Positions 53,531 through 61,029 of a stretch of DNA of 64,000 nucleotides are shown one piece after another. Position numbers and translations under genes: made by a program. This stretch comes from Thermincola ferriacetica. GTDB lineage: Bacteria; Bacillota; Thermincolia; Thermincolales; Thermincolaceae. Position 1 is the stretch's first letter. Each line of letters starts with the position of its first letter. The notes beneath the pieces were generated by a model, which had not been told where the DNA came from, ran no database searches, and worked only from the letters and a program-made list of their open reading frames with translations. Where the stretch lies: assembly GCF_001263415.1 (NCBI RefSeq), contig NZ_LGTE01000006.1, forward strand, positions 62,001 through 126,000, written 5' to 3'.

Positions 53531-54647
53531 TTGATAGCGGATTTAAAACGGGATTTGATTGAACTGGCTGAACGTTTGGAAGAATTGAGGGTTTCTCTTT
53601 GACATAGCCGGTAAAGTTCGGGCAGTAAACGTACTGGAAGAAAAAACGGCTGAACAGGGATTTTGGGACAACCCGGTGGAAGCGCAGAAAGTAATGCGCG
53701 AAATCAATGACCTTAAAGATACCGTCGAGTTGTACAATACCCTGAAAAGGCAGTATGATGATGTTTATACCCTCTGGGAATTGGGCATGGAAGATGACGA
53801 CCCGGACGAAATTGAAAAAGAAGTCGCCCGGGATATCAGGCATTTGCGGCACAATATAGAACAGGCCGAATTAACCCTGCTACTGGGAGACAAATACGAT
53901 AAAGGCAATGCCATCATTTCCCTGCATGCAGGAGCCGGTGGTACAGAGGCCCAGGACTGGGTGCAGATGCTCCTGCGGATGTATACGCGGTGGGCGGAAG
54001 AAAAAGGTTATAAAATAGACACCTTGGATTTATTGCCTGGAGATGAAGCCGGCATAAAAAGTGCCAGTATTTCTATTGAAGGGCCTTATGCCTATGGTTA
54101 CTTGAAATCGGAAAAAGGCGTCCACAGGTTGGTGCGGATTTCTCCTTTTGATGCTTCCGGACGGCGGCATACATCTTTTGCTTCCGTGGATGTCCTGCCG
54201 GAGGTAGATGATGAGACGGAAATTGTTATTGACCCGGCTGACTTACGTATAGACACTTTTCGTTCCGGTGGTGCCGGGGGGCAGCATGTCAACAAGACTG
54301 ATTCGGCTGTCAGGATTACACATATTCCTACAGGCATTGTGGTCCAGTGCCAGAATGAACGTTCCCAGCACAGTAATCGTCTGAAAGCCATGAAGTTGCT
54401 GCAGGCAAAACTTTTGGACCTGGAGATTAAAAAAAAGGAAGAAGAATTGAACAAATTGCGGGGTGAACAGCAGGAGATTGCCTGGGGCAGTCAGATTCGC
54501 TCCTATGTTTTTCATCCATATAGCCTGGTCAAGGACCACCGGACCGGTGTTGAAACCGGCAACGTACAGGCCGTTATGGACGGAGAGATTGATGAGTTTA
54601 TAGCGGCCTATTTGAAGAGCCGGATAAAAAGGGACAATCCTGCCTAA
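53531..54647 (+). CDS. prfB: Peptide chain release factor 2, with programmed +1 frameshift
   Basis: RF2 ends translation at UGA and UAA. The first 23 codons start at TTG 53531 (GGAGGG upstream; MIADLKRDLIELAERLEELR...) and end in the classical shift site AGG GTT TCT CTT TGA C at 53588-53603. Slipping one base after CTT continues in frame as D-I-A-G-K-V to the stop at 54647. This is the usual autoregulation: low RF2 promotes the shift. The protein then has the SPFDASGRRHTSF tripeptide-anticodon region and GGAGGQHVNKTDSAVR, whose GGQ enters the peptidyl transferase centre. Total ~371 residues, normal length. Confidence 0.97.
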
Positions 54648-54703
54648 AAAGCCTGCAGTTGAGGAAGAATAGTATTACTGCTCCTTCCAGAGGTGAATTT
54701 TTT

Positions 54704-55549
54704 ATGACTGCAAAGGTAGTAAGGGATTATATAGGGATCACCGTTGGAGTTGTAATTATGGCCTTGGGCCTGGATATGTTCCTGGTGCCTAATAAAATTG
54801 CTGCCGGCGGTGTAAGCGGCATTGCCACGCTTTTATATTATCTTTTCAGAGTGCCGGTGGGGATGGCCATGCTGTTGATAAATGTTCCGCTTTTCCTCAC
54901 GGCCATTAAAACGCTGGGTTTCGGGTTTGGCGTTCGTTCCCTGTACGGAACAATTGCCCTGTCCGTGGCTGTTGACCTGCTGGCTCCTTATGTTCCGGTG
55001 CCCACACACCAGCCGTTACTGGCTTCCATATATGGAGGAATAGCTGTTGGCATAGGTCTGGGGTTAGTTTTTCGTTATAAGGCAACCACGGGCGGCACTG
55101 ACCTGGCTGCGGCGATTGTCAATAAGTACCTGGTTTGGGCCAGTGTCGGGTTGATACTTTTCGGTATTGATGCTATGGTTATCATAGCAGCCGGTTATGT
55201 ATTTAACGCCGAACTGGCTTTATACGCCCTACTGACTGTTTTCCTGACCGCCCGGGTGATTGACGTGGTGCAGGAAGGTTTCGGTAGCGCTAAAGCGGCG
55301 CTGATTATATCTGATAATGCCGAAGAGATTGGGCAGGCGATACTGGAGAAGCTTGACCGGGGGGCTACGGCCTTACATGGAACAGGTTTTTATACAGGAA
55401 CAGACAAAAAAGTCATTCTGTCAGTGGTCACCCGGGCCGAGATTTCCGGCTTAAAAGAATTAGTTCATCAAATTGATCCCCGGGCCTTTGTAATATTGAC
55501 CGATGTCCATGAGGTGCTTGGCGAGGGGTTCAAGGGAAGCATTGCATAG
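54704..55549 (+). CDS. YitT family membrane protein
   Basis: A ~281-residue protein with five or six membrane helices (GLDMFLVPNKIAAGGVSGIA, ATTGGTDLAAAIVNKYLV) and a C-terminal DUF2179 domain (DRGATALHGTGFYTGTDKKV). This is the YitT/YqfU family of Firmicutes, function unproven. ATG 54704 with AGAGGTGA upstream is preferred to the longer frame from 54659. Confidence 0.88.
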   Translation: MTAKVVRDYIGITVGVVIMALGLDMFLVPNKIAAGGVSGIATLLYYLFRVPVGMAMLLINVPLFLTAIKTLGFGFGVRSLYGTIALSVAVDLLAPYVPVPTHQPLLASIYGGIAVGIGLGLVFRYKATTGGTDLAAAIVNKYLVWASVGLILFGIDAMVIIAAGYVFNAELALYALLTVFLTARVIDVVQEGFGSAKAALIISDNAEEIGQAILEKLDRGATALHGTGFYTGTDKKVILSVVTRAEISGLKELVHQIDPRAFVILTDVHEVLGEGFKGSIA

Positions 55550-55570
55550 TTGGAAAGGAGTGACGGTTTT

Positions 55571-56410
55571 ATGAATGAAGCCAAACTGCAGGAGCTGGCC
55601 CGCAAGGCTAATACGATTCGGCAGCATATTATTCGCATGGTTGGGGAGGCAAAATCCGGGCATCCCGGAGGCTCTCTGTCCGCTGCCGATATTGTTACCA
55701 CCCTTTATTTTCATGAAATGCGCATCAGGCCCGAAGAACCCCAGTGGCCGGACCGGGACCGTTTTGTTTTGAGTAAAGGGCATGCGGCCCCCGTTCTTTA
55801 TGCTGCTTTGGCGGAAAAAGGTTTTTTCCCTGTTGATGAGTTGCATACTTTGCGAAAAATCAATTCACGCCTGCAGGGGCACCCCAGCATGAAACACCTG
55901 TCCGGCGTGGAAATGTCAACAGGCTCCCTGGGGCAGGGGTTATCAACTGCAGTGGGGATGGCCCTGGCCGGTAAAATAGACAGGAAGGATTTCCGGGTTT
56001 ATGCTTTACTGGGCGACGGTGAGATTCAGGAAGGGCAGATATGGGAGGCAGCCATGGCGGCCGCCCATTATAAACTGGATAACCTGGTCGGTATTCTTGA
56101 CCACAATGGTCTGCAGATTGACGGGCCAACCTGCGAAGTAATGTCACCGGAACCTGTGGCCGATAAATGGCAAGCGTTCGGGTGGCATGTGGTAGTTATT
56201 GACGGCCATGATTTTAAACAAATTATCTCAGCCCTTCAGGAAGCGCGCCGGGTAAAAGGAAAACCTGCAATGATTATAGCCAATACCGTAAAGGGCAAAG
56301 GAATATCCTTTATGGAAAACGAAGTTGGCTGGCATGGTTCGGCACCTGATGCGGAACAGGTTCAGCAGGCCCTGGCAGAACTACAGGGGGAGGTAGAACA
56401 AAATGAGTAA
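55571..56410 (+). CDS. Transketolase, N-terminal subunit
   Basis: A ~279-residue thiamine-diphosphate-binding half of a split transketolase: VGEAKSGHPGGSLSAADIVT, RDRFVLSKGHAAPVLYAALA, STGSLGQGLSTAVGMALAGK and the TPP motif LLGDGEIQEGQIWEAAM through DNLVGILDHNGLQ. With the next gene it forms one active enzyme of the pentose phosphate pathway (a related split DXP synthase-like protein is a less likely reading). ATG follows GGAAAGGAGTGA; eight bases overlap the C-terminal subunit gene. Confidence 0.93.
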   Translation: MNEAKLQELARKANTIRQHIIRMVGEAKSGHPGGSLSAADIVTTLYFHEMRIRPEEPQWPDRDRFVLSKGHAAPVLYAALAEKGFFPVDELHTLRKINSRLQGHPSMKHLSGVEMSTGSLGQGLSTAVGMALAGKIDRKDFRVYALLGDGEIQEGQIWEAAMAAAHYKLDNLVGILDHNGLQIDGPTCEVMSPEPVADKWQAFGWHVVVIDGHDFKQIISALQEARRVKGKPAMIIANTVKGKGISFMENEVGWHGSAPDAEQVQQALAELQGEVEQNE

Positions 56411-57341
56411 AATCGCCACCAGAGAAGCGTACGGACGAGCTTTGAAAAAACTGGGCCATATCAATAAAGATATAGTGGTCCTGGATGCCGACCTGGCCAA
56501 ATCCACCAAGACCATTGATTTTGCCAGGGAATTTCCTGACCGTTTTTTCGACATGGGCGTAGCGGAGCAGAACATGGTGGCCACGGCAGCCGGTCTGGCA
56601 GCTGCCGGGAAAATACCTTTTGTCAGTTCTTTTGCCGTTTTTGCGTCCGGGCGGGCGTTTGAACAAATCAGGAACTCGGTTGCCTATCCCAACTTAAATG
56701 TAAAAATTGCCGCCAGCCATGCCGGTATCAGCGTTGGGGAAGACGGCGCGTCCCACCAGTCGGTGGAGGATATTTCCCTGATGCGCACCATTCCCAACAT
56801 GACTGTCATTGTGCCGGCGGATGGGCCGGAAACGGAAGCGGCCGTACAGGCGGCGTTGGAAATAAAAGGGCCTGTCTATATCAGGCTGGGCCGGTTGGCT
56901 GTTCCGGTGTTGTTTGGTGAGGACTACAAATTTGAGTTGGGCAAAGCTGCCATCTTAAAAGACGGAAATGACTGTACCGTTATGGCCTGCGGCCTGATGA
57001 CAGGGGTGGCCCTGGAAGCATGGGAGATCTTAAAAAATGAAGGTATCAACATAAAAGTAATCAACATGCATACGATCAAACCTATTGACAGGGAGGCTAT
57101 AATTGAAGCGGCTAAAGAGACCGGCGCTATCGTTACTGCTGAAGAACACAGCGTCATCGGCGGCCTGGGCAGCGCTGTGGCCGAGGTAGTAGTGGAAAAC
57201 TGCCCGGTACCCATGGAGCGGGTAGGGCTCAAGGATACCTTCGGCGAATCGGGCACCCCGGCTGAACTGCTCGAGAAATACGGCCTGACGGCCAAAGATA
57301 TTGCTGCCGCCGTGAAAAGAACTATCGCAAGAAAAAAATAA
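56403..57341 (+). CDS. Transketolase, C-terminal subunit
   Basis: A 312-residue pyrimidine-binding and C-terminal half of the split transketolase: TREAYGRALKKLGHINKDIV, DMGVAEQNMVATAAGLAAAG (catalytic Glu), GASHQSVEDISLMRTIPNMT, and the C-terminal TAEEHSVIGGLGSAVAEVVV. It is translationally coupled to the N-terminal subunit. Split transketolases are common in Clostridia and archaea. Confidence 0.94.
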   Translation: MSKIATREAYGRALKKLGHINKDIVVLDADLAKSTKTIDFAREFPDRFFDMGVAEQNMVATAAGLAAAGKIPFVSSFAVFASGRAFEQIRNSVAYPNLNVKIAASHAGISVGEDGASHQSVEDISLMRTIPNMTVIVPADGPETEAAVQAALEIKGPVYIRLGRLAVPVLFGEDYKFELGKAAILKDGNDCTVMACGLMTGVALEAWEILKNEGINIKVINMHTIKPIDREAIIEAAKETGAIVTAEEHSVIGGLGSAVAEVVVENCPVPMERVGLKDTFGESGTPAELLEKYGLTAKDIAAAVKRTIARKK

Positions 57342-57382
57342 ACCTACTGGGACTCTTTCACAAGTTTTCTCCCCACACTAAG

Positions 57383-57444
57383 AGCTGTCTAAGTGCCCTG
57401 CGCCCTGTGTTTGAAACACGGGGTGCAGGGCATTTTTGGACAGC
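57383..57444 (+). terminator. Strong terminator after the transketolase genes
   Basis: TGCCCTGC (57394) pairs with GCAGGGCA (57425-57432) with an inner CCCTGTGT/ACACGGGG extension, followed by TTTTT. AGCTGTC/GACAGCT outside the T-run can extend the stem. Confidence 0.88.
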
Positions 57445-57502
57445 TTTCCTATAATCCAAAACAATTATGAGGGTGATGATTTTCAACCGAAAAGCAGTAT
57501 TA

Positions 57503-57562
57503 TGTCGAATGAAGTAAAAAAAAGACGAACGATTGTTGCAGGAGGACTGCTGTTTTGTCGAG
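57503..57562 (+). promoter_or_regulatory. Two Spo0A-box-like motifs before the quorum-sensing riboswitch
   Basis: TATGTCGAATG (core at 57503-57509) and TTTGTCGAGAA (core at 57556-57562) flank GTTGCAGGAGGACTG. The promoter of the downstream riboswitch should lie between here and ~57600, but I could not identify a clear -35/-10 pair in the AT-rich stretch. No gene is seen between 57445 and 57605. Confidence 0.3.
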
Positions 57563-57605
57563 AAATTAAATTAATACATATCTTTTTCAAATTATAGTAA
57601 TTCAT

Positions 57606-57690
57606 ATAAAAGTTGGCAAACTTCGCGAAAGTGAAGGACGCAAAGCTATGGGTCTACGGCCAGGGGAGGCTATGATTGCCAGGTTGCGGT
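57606..57690 (+). promoter_or_regulatory. Cyclic-di-GMP class I (GEMM-I) riboswitch before the Agr-type operon
   Basis: All conserved GEMM-I blocks are in order: GGCAAAC, the GAAA-capped hairpin TTCGCGAAAGTGAA, GGACGCAAAGC, ATGGGTCTACGG, GGCTATGATTGCCAGGTTGC. It resembles the pilin riboswitch at 7.3 kb in sequence and in having a terminator shortly after it. It heads the operon for a membrane protein, a histidine kinase, AgrB and a LytTR regulator, and thus places quorum sensing under c-di-GMP control. Confidence 0.93.
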
Positions 57691-57700
57691 TTTATTAAAG

Positions 57701-57727
57701 CCTATTTCCTTTGGGGATAGGATTTTT
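57701..57727 (+). terminator. Riboswitch expression-platform terminator
   Basis: CCTATTTCC pairs with GGGGATAGG (two G-T pairs) around a three-T loop, then ATTTTTT. It lies ten bases after the aptamer and 24 before the first ATG. Confidence 0.85.
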
Positions 57728-57750
57728 TATTCATGGAATGAGGGTGTGCA

Positions 57751-58245
57751 ATGGTTGTCAATTTATGTTTAATTCTATTTCAGTCCTTCCCGGAAAATAT
57801 ACTTGTTATTTCATCTGGTTTGGTTTTAACCGGTTTAAGGCCAAGGCTTCCCAAAATAATTATTATAGCAGCAATCACTTCGGTAATATCTCATATAGTA
57901 CGCGCTTTACCTCTGGCGCCGGGGCTGCATATAATTTTGCAATTTCCTGTTTTAGTTATGTTAGTAACCTGTTTTTATAAGCTAAATATCACATATGCTA
58001 TTCTGGCATCTTCTATAGGTGTAATTGGAATAACTTTATGTGAAATGATATTAAATCCGATATTATCCCTGGTTACGGGAATACCTATTAAAGAAGTACT
58101 AAAGGACCCCTTTTGGCGTTTCGTCTTCCCTATACCTGAATTTATCCTGATGGCAATTTTAGTTTACTTTTTATTTCGTAAAAGAATTACCCTGTTTGAT
58201 GTTCAGGAATTCGAAAATTTGGAGCATGTAGAGAATCATGAGTAA
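57751..58245 (+). CDS. Multi-spanning membrane protein, possible sensor half of a split AgrC
   Basis: A 164-residue, almost wholly hydrophobic protein with about five membrane helices (SFPENILVISSGLVLTGLRP, PKIIIIAAITSVISHIVRA, PVLVMLVTCFYKLNITYAIL, FILMAILVYFLFRKR). AgrC receptors normally have five or six such helices fused to the kinase; here the kinase gene directly follows, overlapping by eight bases, and has only two helices of its own. I infer that the two polypeptides may form one receptor. I know no firm name for the family. Ribosome site GAGGGTG before ATG. Confidence 0.65.
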   Translation: MVVNLCLILFQSFPENILVISSGLVLTGLRPRLPKIIIIAAITSVISHIVRALPLAPGLHIILQFPVLVMLVTCFYKLNITYAILASSIGVIGITLCEMILNPILSLVTGIPIKEVLKDPFWRFVFPIPEFILMAILVYFLFRKRITLFDVQEFENLEHVENHE

Positions 58246-59092
58246 TAAAGGTTTATTTGTAACGTTGGTTCTTTTAGGGCTGGTTTTGGTTTTGGTTTCC
58301 ATTCAGTTTTATTTTCAGACTGTTATAGATGGTGTCACTCAATTGGATTCCCCTCAGAGATTGTTATCAGTCGTTAATGGGGTAATTTTCGCCATTATAC
58401 TCTTTTCGTTCTTTTTCACCCGAAAGTTGTTACAGGTGGTAAAACAGGAGAGGATGTTGCAGGTTCAGGAGCAATATATTGATTATTTGCGGGATTTGAT
58501 AAAAGTAATAAGGGTTCAGAGACACGATTTTGTTAATCACATGCAGGCAGTCTATGCTCTTTTGAAAACAGGGGAGATTGAAAAGGCAGGCAAGTATATA
58601 GAAAATCTGTATGAGGACGTAAAGATAACCAGTGAATCCTTGCGCATTAATATTCCGGAAGTATCGGCTTTGCTTTTGGTGAAAATGGGTATTGCGTCTG
58701 CCCAAAATATATCATTTATCATCGAAATTGAAACCGGTTTGGAAAAAATCAGGCTAAACCCGATAGAGCTTAACACTGTTCTTGGCAATTTAATTGACAA
58801 TTCATTCGAAGCCGTAAGAGTACTAAATTCACAAGACAGAGAAGTGACGCTGAAGATTTTTGATACCGGCCGGCAATGGGTAATTCAGGTGCACAATCAG
58901 GGATACATTGCTGACGAGATAAAGGAGAAGATTTTTGTACCGGGGTTTTCCACTAAAGGGGAGGATGGCAAGCGGGGATTTGGTTTAGCTTCGGTAAAAT
59001 CCGTGGTCGAAAAAAATCACGGCGAAATTATTGTTTGCAGCAGACCGGAATGGGGTACGAGGTTGACCATTCTTTTTTCGAAAGAAAGATGA
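58238..59092 (+). CDS. AgrC/Spo0B-like sensor histidine kinase
   Basis: A 284-residue protein: two membrane helices (residues ~7-28 and ~43-64), a SPOB_a-type dimerisation helix with the phospho-acceptor in RVQRHDFVNHMQAVYAL (His96), and a HATPase_c_5-type domain with LNTVLGNLIDNSFEAVRVL, IKEKIFVPGFSTK and GKRGFGLASVKSVVEKNHGE. The H-D-x-x-N-H pattern is the AgrC/DcuS/CitA-like class, consistent with pairing to the LytTR regulator two genes downstream. Confidence 0.9.
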   Translation: MSNKGLFVTLVLLGLVLVLVSIQFYFQTVIDGVTQLDSPQRLLSVVNGVIFAIILFSFFFTRKLLQVVKQERMLQVQEQYIDYLRDLIKVIRVQRHDFVNHMQAVYALLKTGEIEKAGKYIENLYEDVKITSESLRINIPEVSALLLVKMGIASAQNISFIIEIETGLEKIRLNPIELNTVLGNLIDNSFEAVRVLNSQDREVTLKIFDTGRQWVIQVHNQGYIADEIKEKIFVPGFSTKGEDGKRGFGLASVKSVVEKNHGEIIVCSRPEWGTRLTILFSKER

Positions 59093-59105
59093 GAGGTGAT
59101 AATAG

Positions 59106-59735
59106 ATGTTGAATATTAACCGTATCGCAGTAAAGACGGGCGTTTATCTGGCCCGGGAATTAAACCTGAACAGGCAAAAAGAAGTTAAAATTATATTTGG
59201 TATGGAATTGGCGCTGGCAGCCGTTATCAAAACAATCAGCGTTATGCTACTGGCATATTTATTGGGTGTTTTAAAAGAAACGGTGGTATTGGTATTTACA
59301 GCCGGTGTTTTTCGCCTGGCATCAGGAGGAGAACATTGCCGGGCTTTTTACCGGTGTTTAGTGGGAGGAACGCTGGTTTTTCCTTTGCTTGGAATTGTGG
59401 TGAAGACCTTGAATGCAGTAATTAATTTTCAGGTGTACACAGCAGCGATTTATGTCTCTGTTCCGGTAGTTTTTGCTATAGTCTGGAAATATGCTCCCGG
59501 TGATACAGAAAATAAACGTATACCGGAGAAAAGGGAAAAAGCCAGGTTTAAAAGGTTGTCCCTATATATCGCCAGTGTTTTCTTTATTGTCGCTGAATTG
59601 TTTCTGGTTGCCGGGGTATTTACGGAGTTTGTTTTGGCTATATTGACAGGTCTGGTTTGGCAGGCTTTTACCATAACTCCGGCAGGATATAGGTTTATCG
59701 GGGGAATTGACAGTATTCTGCGCCTTTCCAAATAA
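59106..59735 (+). CDS. agrB: Accessory gene regulator AgrB, autoinducer-processing peptidase
   Basis: A 209-residue AgrB membrane cysteine endopeptidase. The catalytic His77 and Cys84 lie in ASGGEHCRAFYRCLVGG with the seven-residue spacing known from AgrB of Staphylococcus. About six hydrophobic segments. AgrB cleaves the AgrD propeptide and forms its thiolactone ring. It follows the kinase by 13 bases and precedes the response regulator. Ribosome site GAGAGGTGATA. Confidence 0.95.
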   Translation: MLNINRIAVKTGVYLARELNLNRQKEVKIIFGMELALAAVIKTISVMLLAYLLGVLKETVVLVFTAGVFRLASGGEHCRAFYRCLVGGTLVFPLLGIVVKTLNAVINFQVYTAAIYVSVPVVFAIVWKYAPGDTENKRIPEKREKARFKRLSLYIASVFFIVAELFLVAGVFTEFVLAILTGLVWQAFTITPAGYRFIGGIDSILRLSK

Positions 59736-59749
59736 AGGAGGTAGGGGGA

Positions 59750-60475
59750 TTGGCTTTAGAGGTGCTGATAGCCGATGATGAACAATATGTGGCGGTTTAC
59801 CTGAAGAAGATTATTGAGGAAGTGGAAGATGTAAAAGTAGTGGCTATAGCCAGTGATGGTAAAGAAGCTGTAAAAATGGTGGAAAAGTTAAGACCTCAGG
59901 TGGTTTGTCTGGACATAGATATGCCGGAAATGAACGGGATTGCAGTGGCAAGGGAATTAGCCGAAGTTTACCCGCAGTTAAATTTTGTTTTTGTTACGGC
60001 TTACCCTGACTATGCTTTGGAGGCTTTTGAACTGTATTCCTTTGATTATATTTTGAAGCCATTGGACGAAAAAAGGATACAGAAGACGATAAGGAAATTG
60101 AAAGAGAAAGTTTCCAGGGAAGAGGTCAGTAGGGTGCAGAACGACGAAAAACTATTGATCAAGGTTGACGGGCGCAAAGTGTTTGCTGATTTTGATGAAA
60201 TTATTTATTTTGAAAGTTATACTCCCAAGGTTTTAATAAAAACTATAAAGGACGAATATTTAATTAGAAGCAGCATACATGAATTGGAACAGCATTTAAG
60301 TAAAGATTTTTTCAGGTGCCACAAAGGATATGTAGTCAATCTGAAATATATAAAGGAGATAATACCATCTGGACGCACTTTTGAGATTTTATTAAAAACC
60401 GGAGATAAAGTTTTGTTGAGCCGGGAAAAAGAAAAAGAATTACGCGAGAAATTTAAATATAATTCGATGAATTAA
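59750..60475 (+). CDS. LytTR-family response regulator (AgrA-like)
   Basis: A 241-residue regulator. Receiver domain (1-~120): EVLIADDEQYVAVYLKKIIE, Asp55 in VVCLDIDMPEMNG, VFVTAYPDYALEAFELYSFD, YILKPLDEK. LytTR DNA-binding domain (~135-240): FADFDEIIYFESYTPKVLI, LSKDFFRCHKGYVVNLKYIK, EIIPSGRTFEILLKTGDKVL. It starts with TTG after AAAGGAGGTAGGGGG. The final 100 bases are repeated exactly at 63.7 kb. It presumably activates the agrD promoters downstream. Confidence 0.94.
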   Translation: MALEVLIADDEQYVAVYLKKIIEEVEDVKVVAIASDGKEAVKMVEKLRPQVVCLDIDMPEMNGIAVARELAEVYPQLNFVFVTAYPDYALEAFELYSFDYILKPLDEKRIQKTIRKLKEKVSREEVSRVQNDEKLLIKVDGRKVFADFDEIIYFESYTPKVLIKTIKDEYLIRSSIHELEQHLSKDFFRCHKGYVVNLKYIKEIIPSGRTFEILLKTGDKVLLSREKEKELREKFKYNSMN

Positions 60476-60505
60476 AAATAGCCGTTTCTAATACGGTTAT
60501 TTTTT
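60476..60505 (+). terminator. Terminator between the Agr regulator and agrD
   Basis: AAATAGCCGT pairs with ACGGTTATTT, then TTTTTG. It separates the riboswitch operon from the independent agrD unit. An exact copy lies at 63774-63803. Confidence 0.85.
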
Positions 60506-60529
60506 GTGGTTAAAAAAGAGGCAAAATTC

Positions 60530-60558
60530 TTAACAATTACCCATTCAAGGCCTATTAT
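60530..60558 (+). promoter_or_regulatory. SigA-type promoter of agrD copy 1
   Basis: TTAACA, 17 bases, TATTAT. GTTAA (60509) and TTAAC (60530) flank the -35 as an inverted pair and resemble half-sites of AgrA-type LytTR operators (CTTAACAAT is the reverse of ATTGTTAAG). The position of the operator is inferred. Confidence 0.6.
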
Positions 60559-60571
60559 GACCCGTTCATGT

Positions 60572-60595
60572 AATATTGGTAGAAAACACCAATAA
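60572..60595 (+). promoter_or_regulatory. agrD leader hairpin, copy 1
   Basis: ATTGGT, loop AGAAAAC, ACCAAT in the agrD untranslated leader, about 50 bases before the start. The second copy at 63.9 kb has CTGGT/ACCAG at the same place, a compensating change. Confidence 0.55.
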
Positions 60596-60643
60596 AATTT
60601 GATATAAAAAAACTAAGAAAAAGTGATTTGGGAGGTGGACCAG

Positions 60644-60769
60644 ATGTTCAGGCTGCCAAAGACGATGATTTTACGTTTTGCTTCGGCGGTACTGTTGTTT
60701 GTAGCGGCCACCGGAGTTAATACGGCATGCTGGTTATACTGGTACCAGCCGAAGATGATGGAGGAGTAG
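60644..60769 (+). CDS. agrD: AgrD-like cyclic autoinducer propeptide
   Basis: A 41-residue propeptide: basic amphipathic leader MFRLPKTMILRFASAVLLFV, then AATGVNTACWLYWYQPKMME and Glu41. The C-terminal block A-C-W-x-x-x-YQPK is the clostridial cyclic lactone autoinducer signature. AgrB would join Cys29 to a residue about five positions on; by analogy with Clostridium perfringens (ring CLWFT before HQPE) the ring would be Cys-Trp-Leu-Tyr-Trp. The ribosome site GGGAGGTGG is strong. It has its own promoter after the regulator operon. Confidence 0.9.
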   Translation: MFRLPKTMILRFASAVLLFVAATGVNTACWLYWYQPKMMEE

Positions 60770-61029
60770 TAAGAAATGTATGTTAACGCGTGTTTAAGTA
60801 ATTTTTGAATTAACACATGTATCAGACTGTTATAAATGTGACCCAAGGTATATTGATATGAATTTAATTTTGCCTAAAAAGAATTTAAAATTTTGGTGCC
60901 AAAGTCTTCACTTACCAAAGTAAGAGGAAGGAGGAGGTGTTGATGTCATTTTAAAATAATTTGTATGAGGAGGTGGTGATAACATTGTAATTTTGTTTTT
61001 CATAAATAATAGCAAAGGAGTGATATAAT
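60770..61029 (+). other. AT-rich spacer with two ribosome sites before empty ORFs
   Basis: The gap between agrD and the secreted protein holds two strong ribosome-site-like sequences, GGAAGGAGGAGGTG (60927) before ATG TCA TTT TAA (60943-60954) and GAGGAGGTGGTGA before TTG TAA. No gene is apparent. They may be the remains of other small peptide genes. A -10-like TATAAA (60834) has no good -35. Confidence 0.35.

Noticed and set aside
53531-53602. prfB as a pseudogene with a stop at codon 24
   Set aside because: The TGA lies in the standard RF2 programmed frameshift site (CTT TGA C with an AGG-type site upstream).
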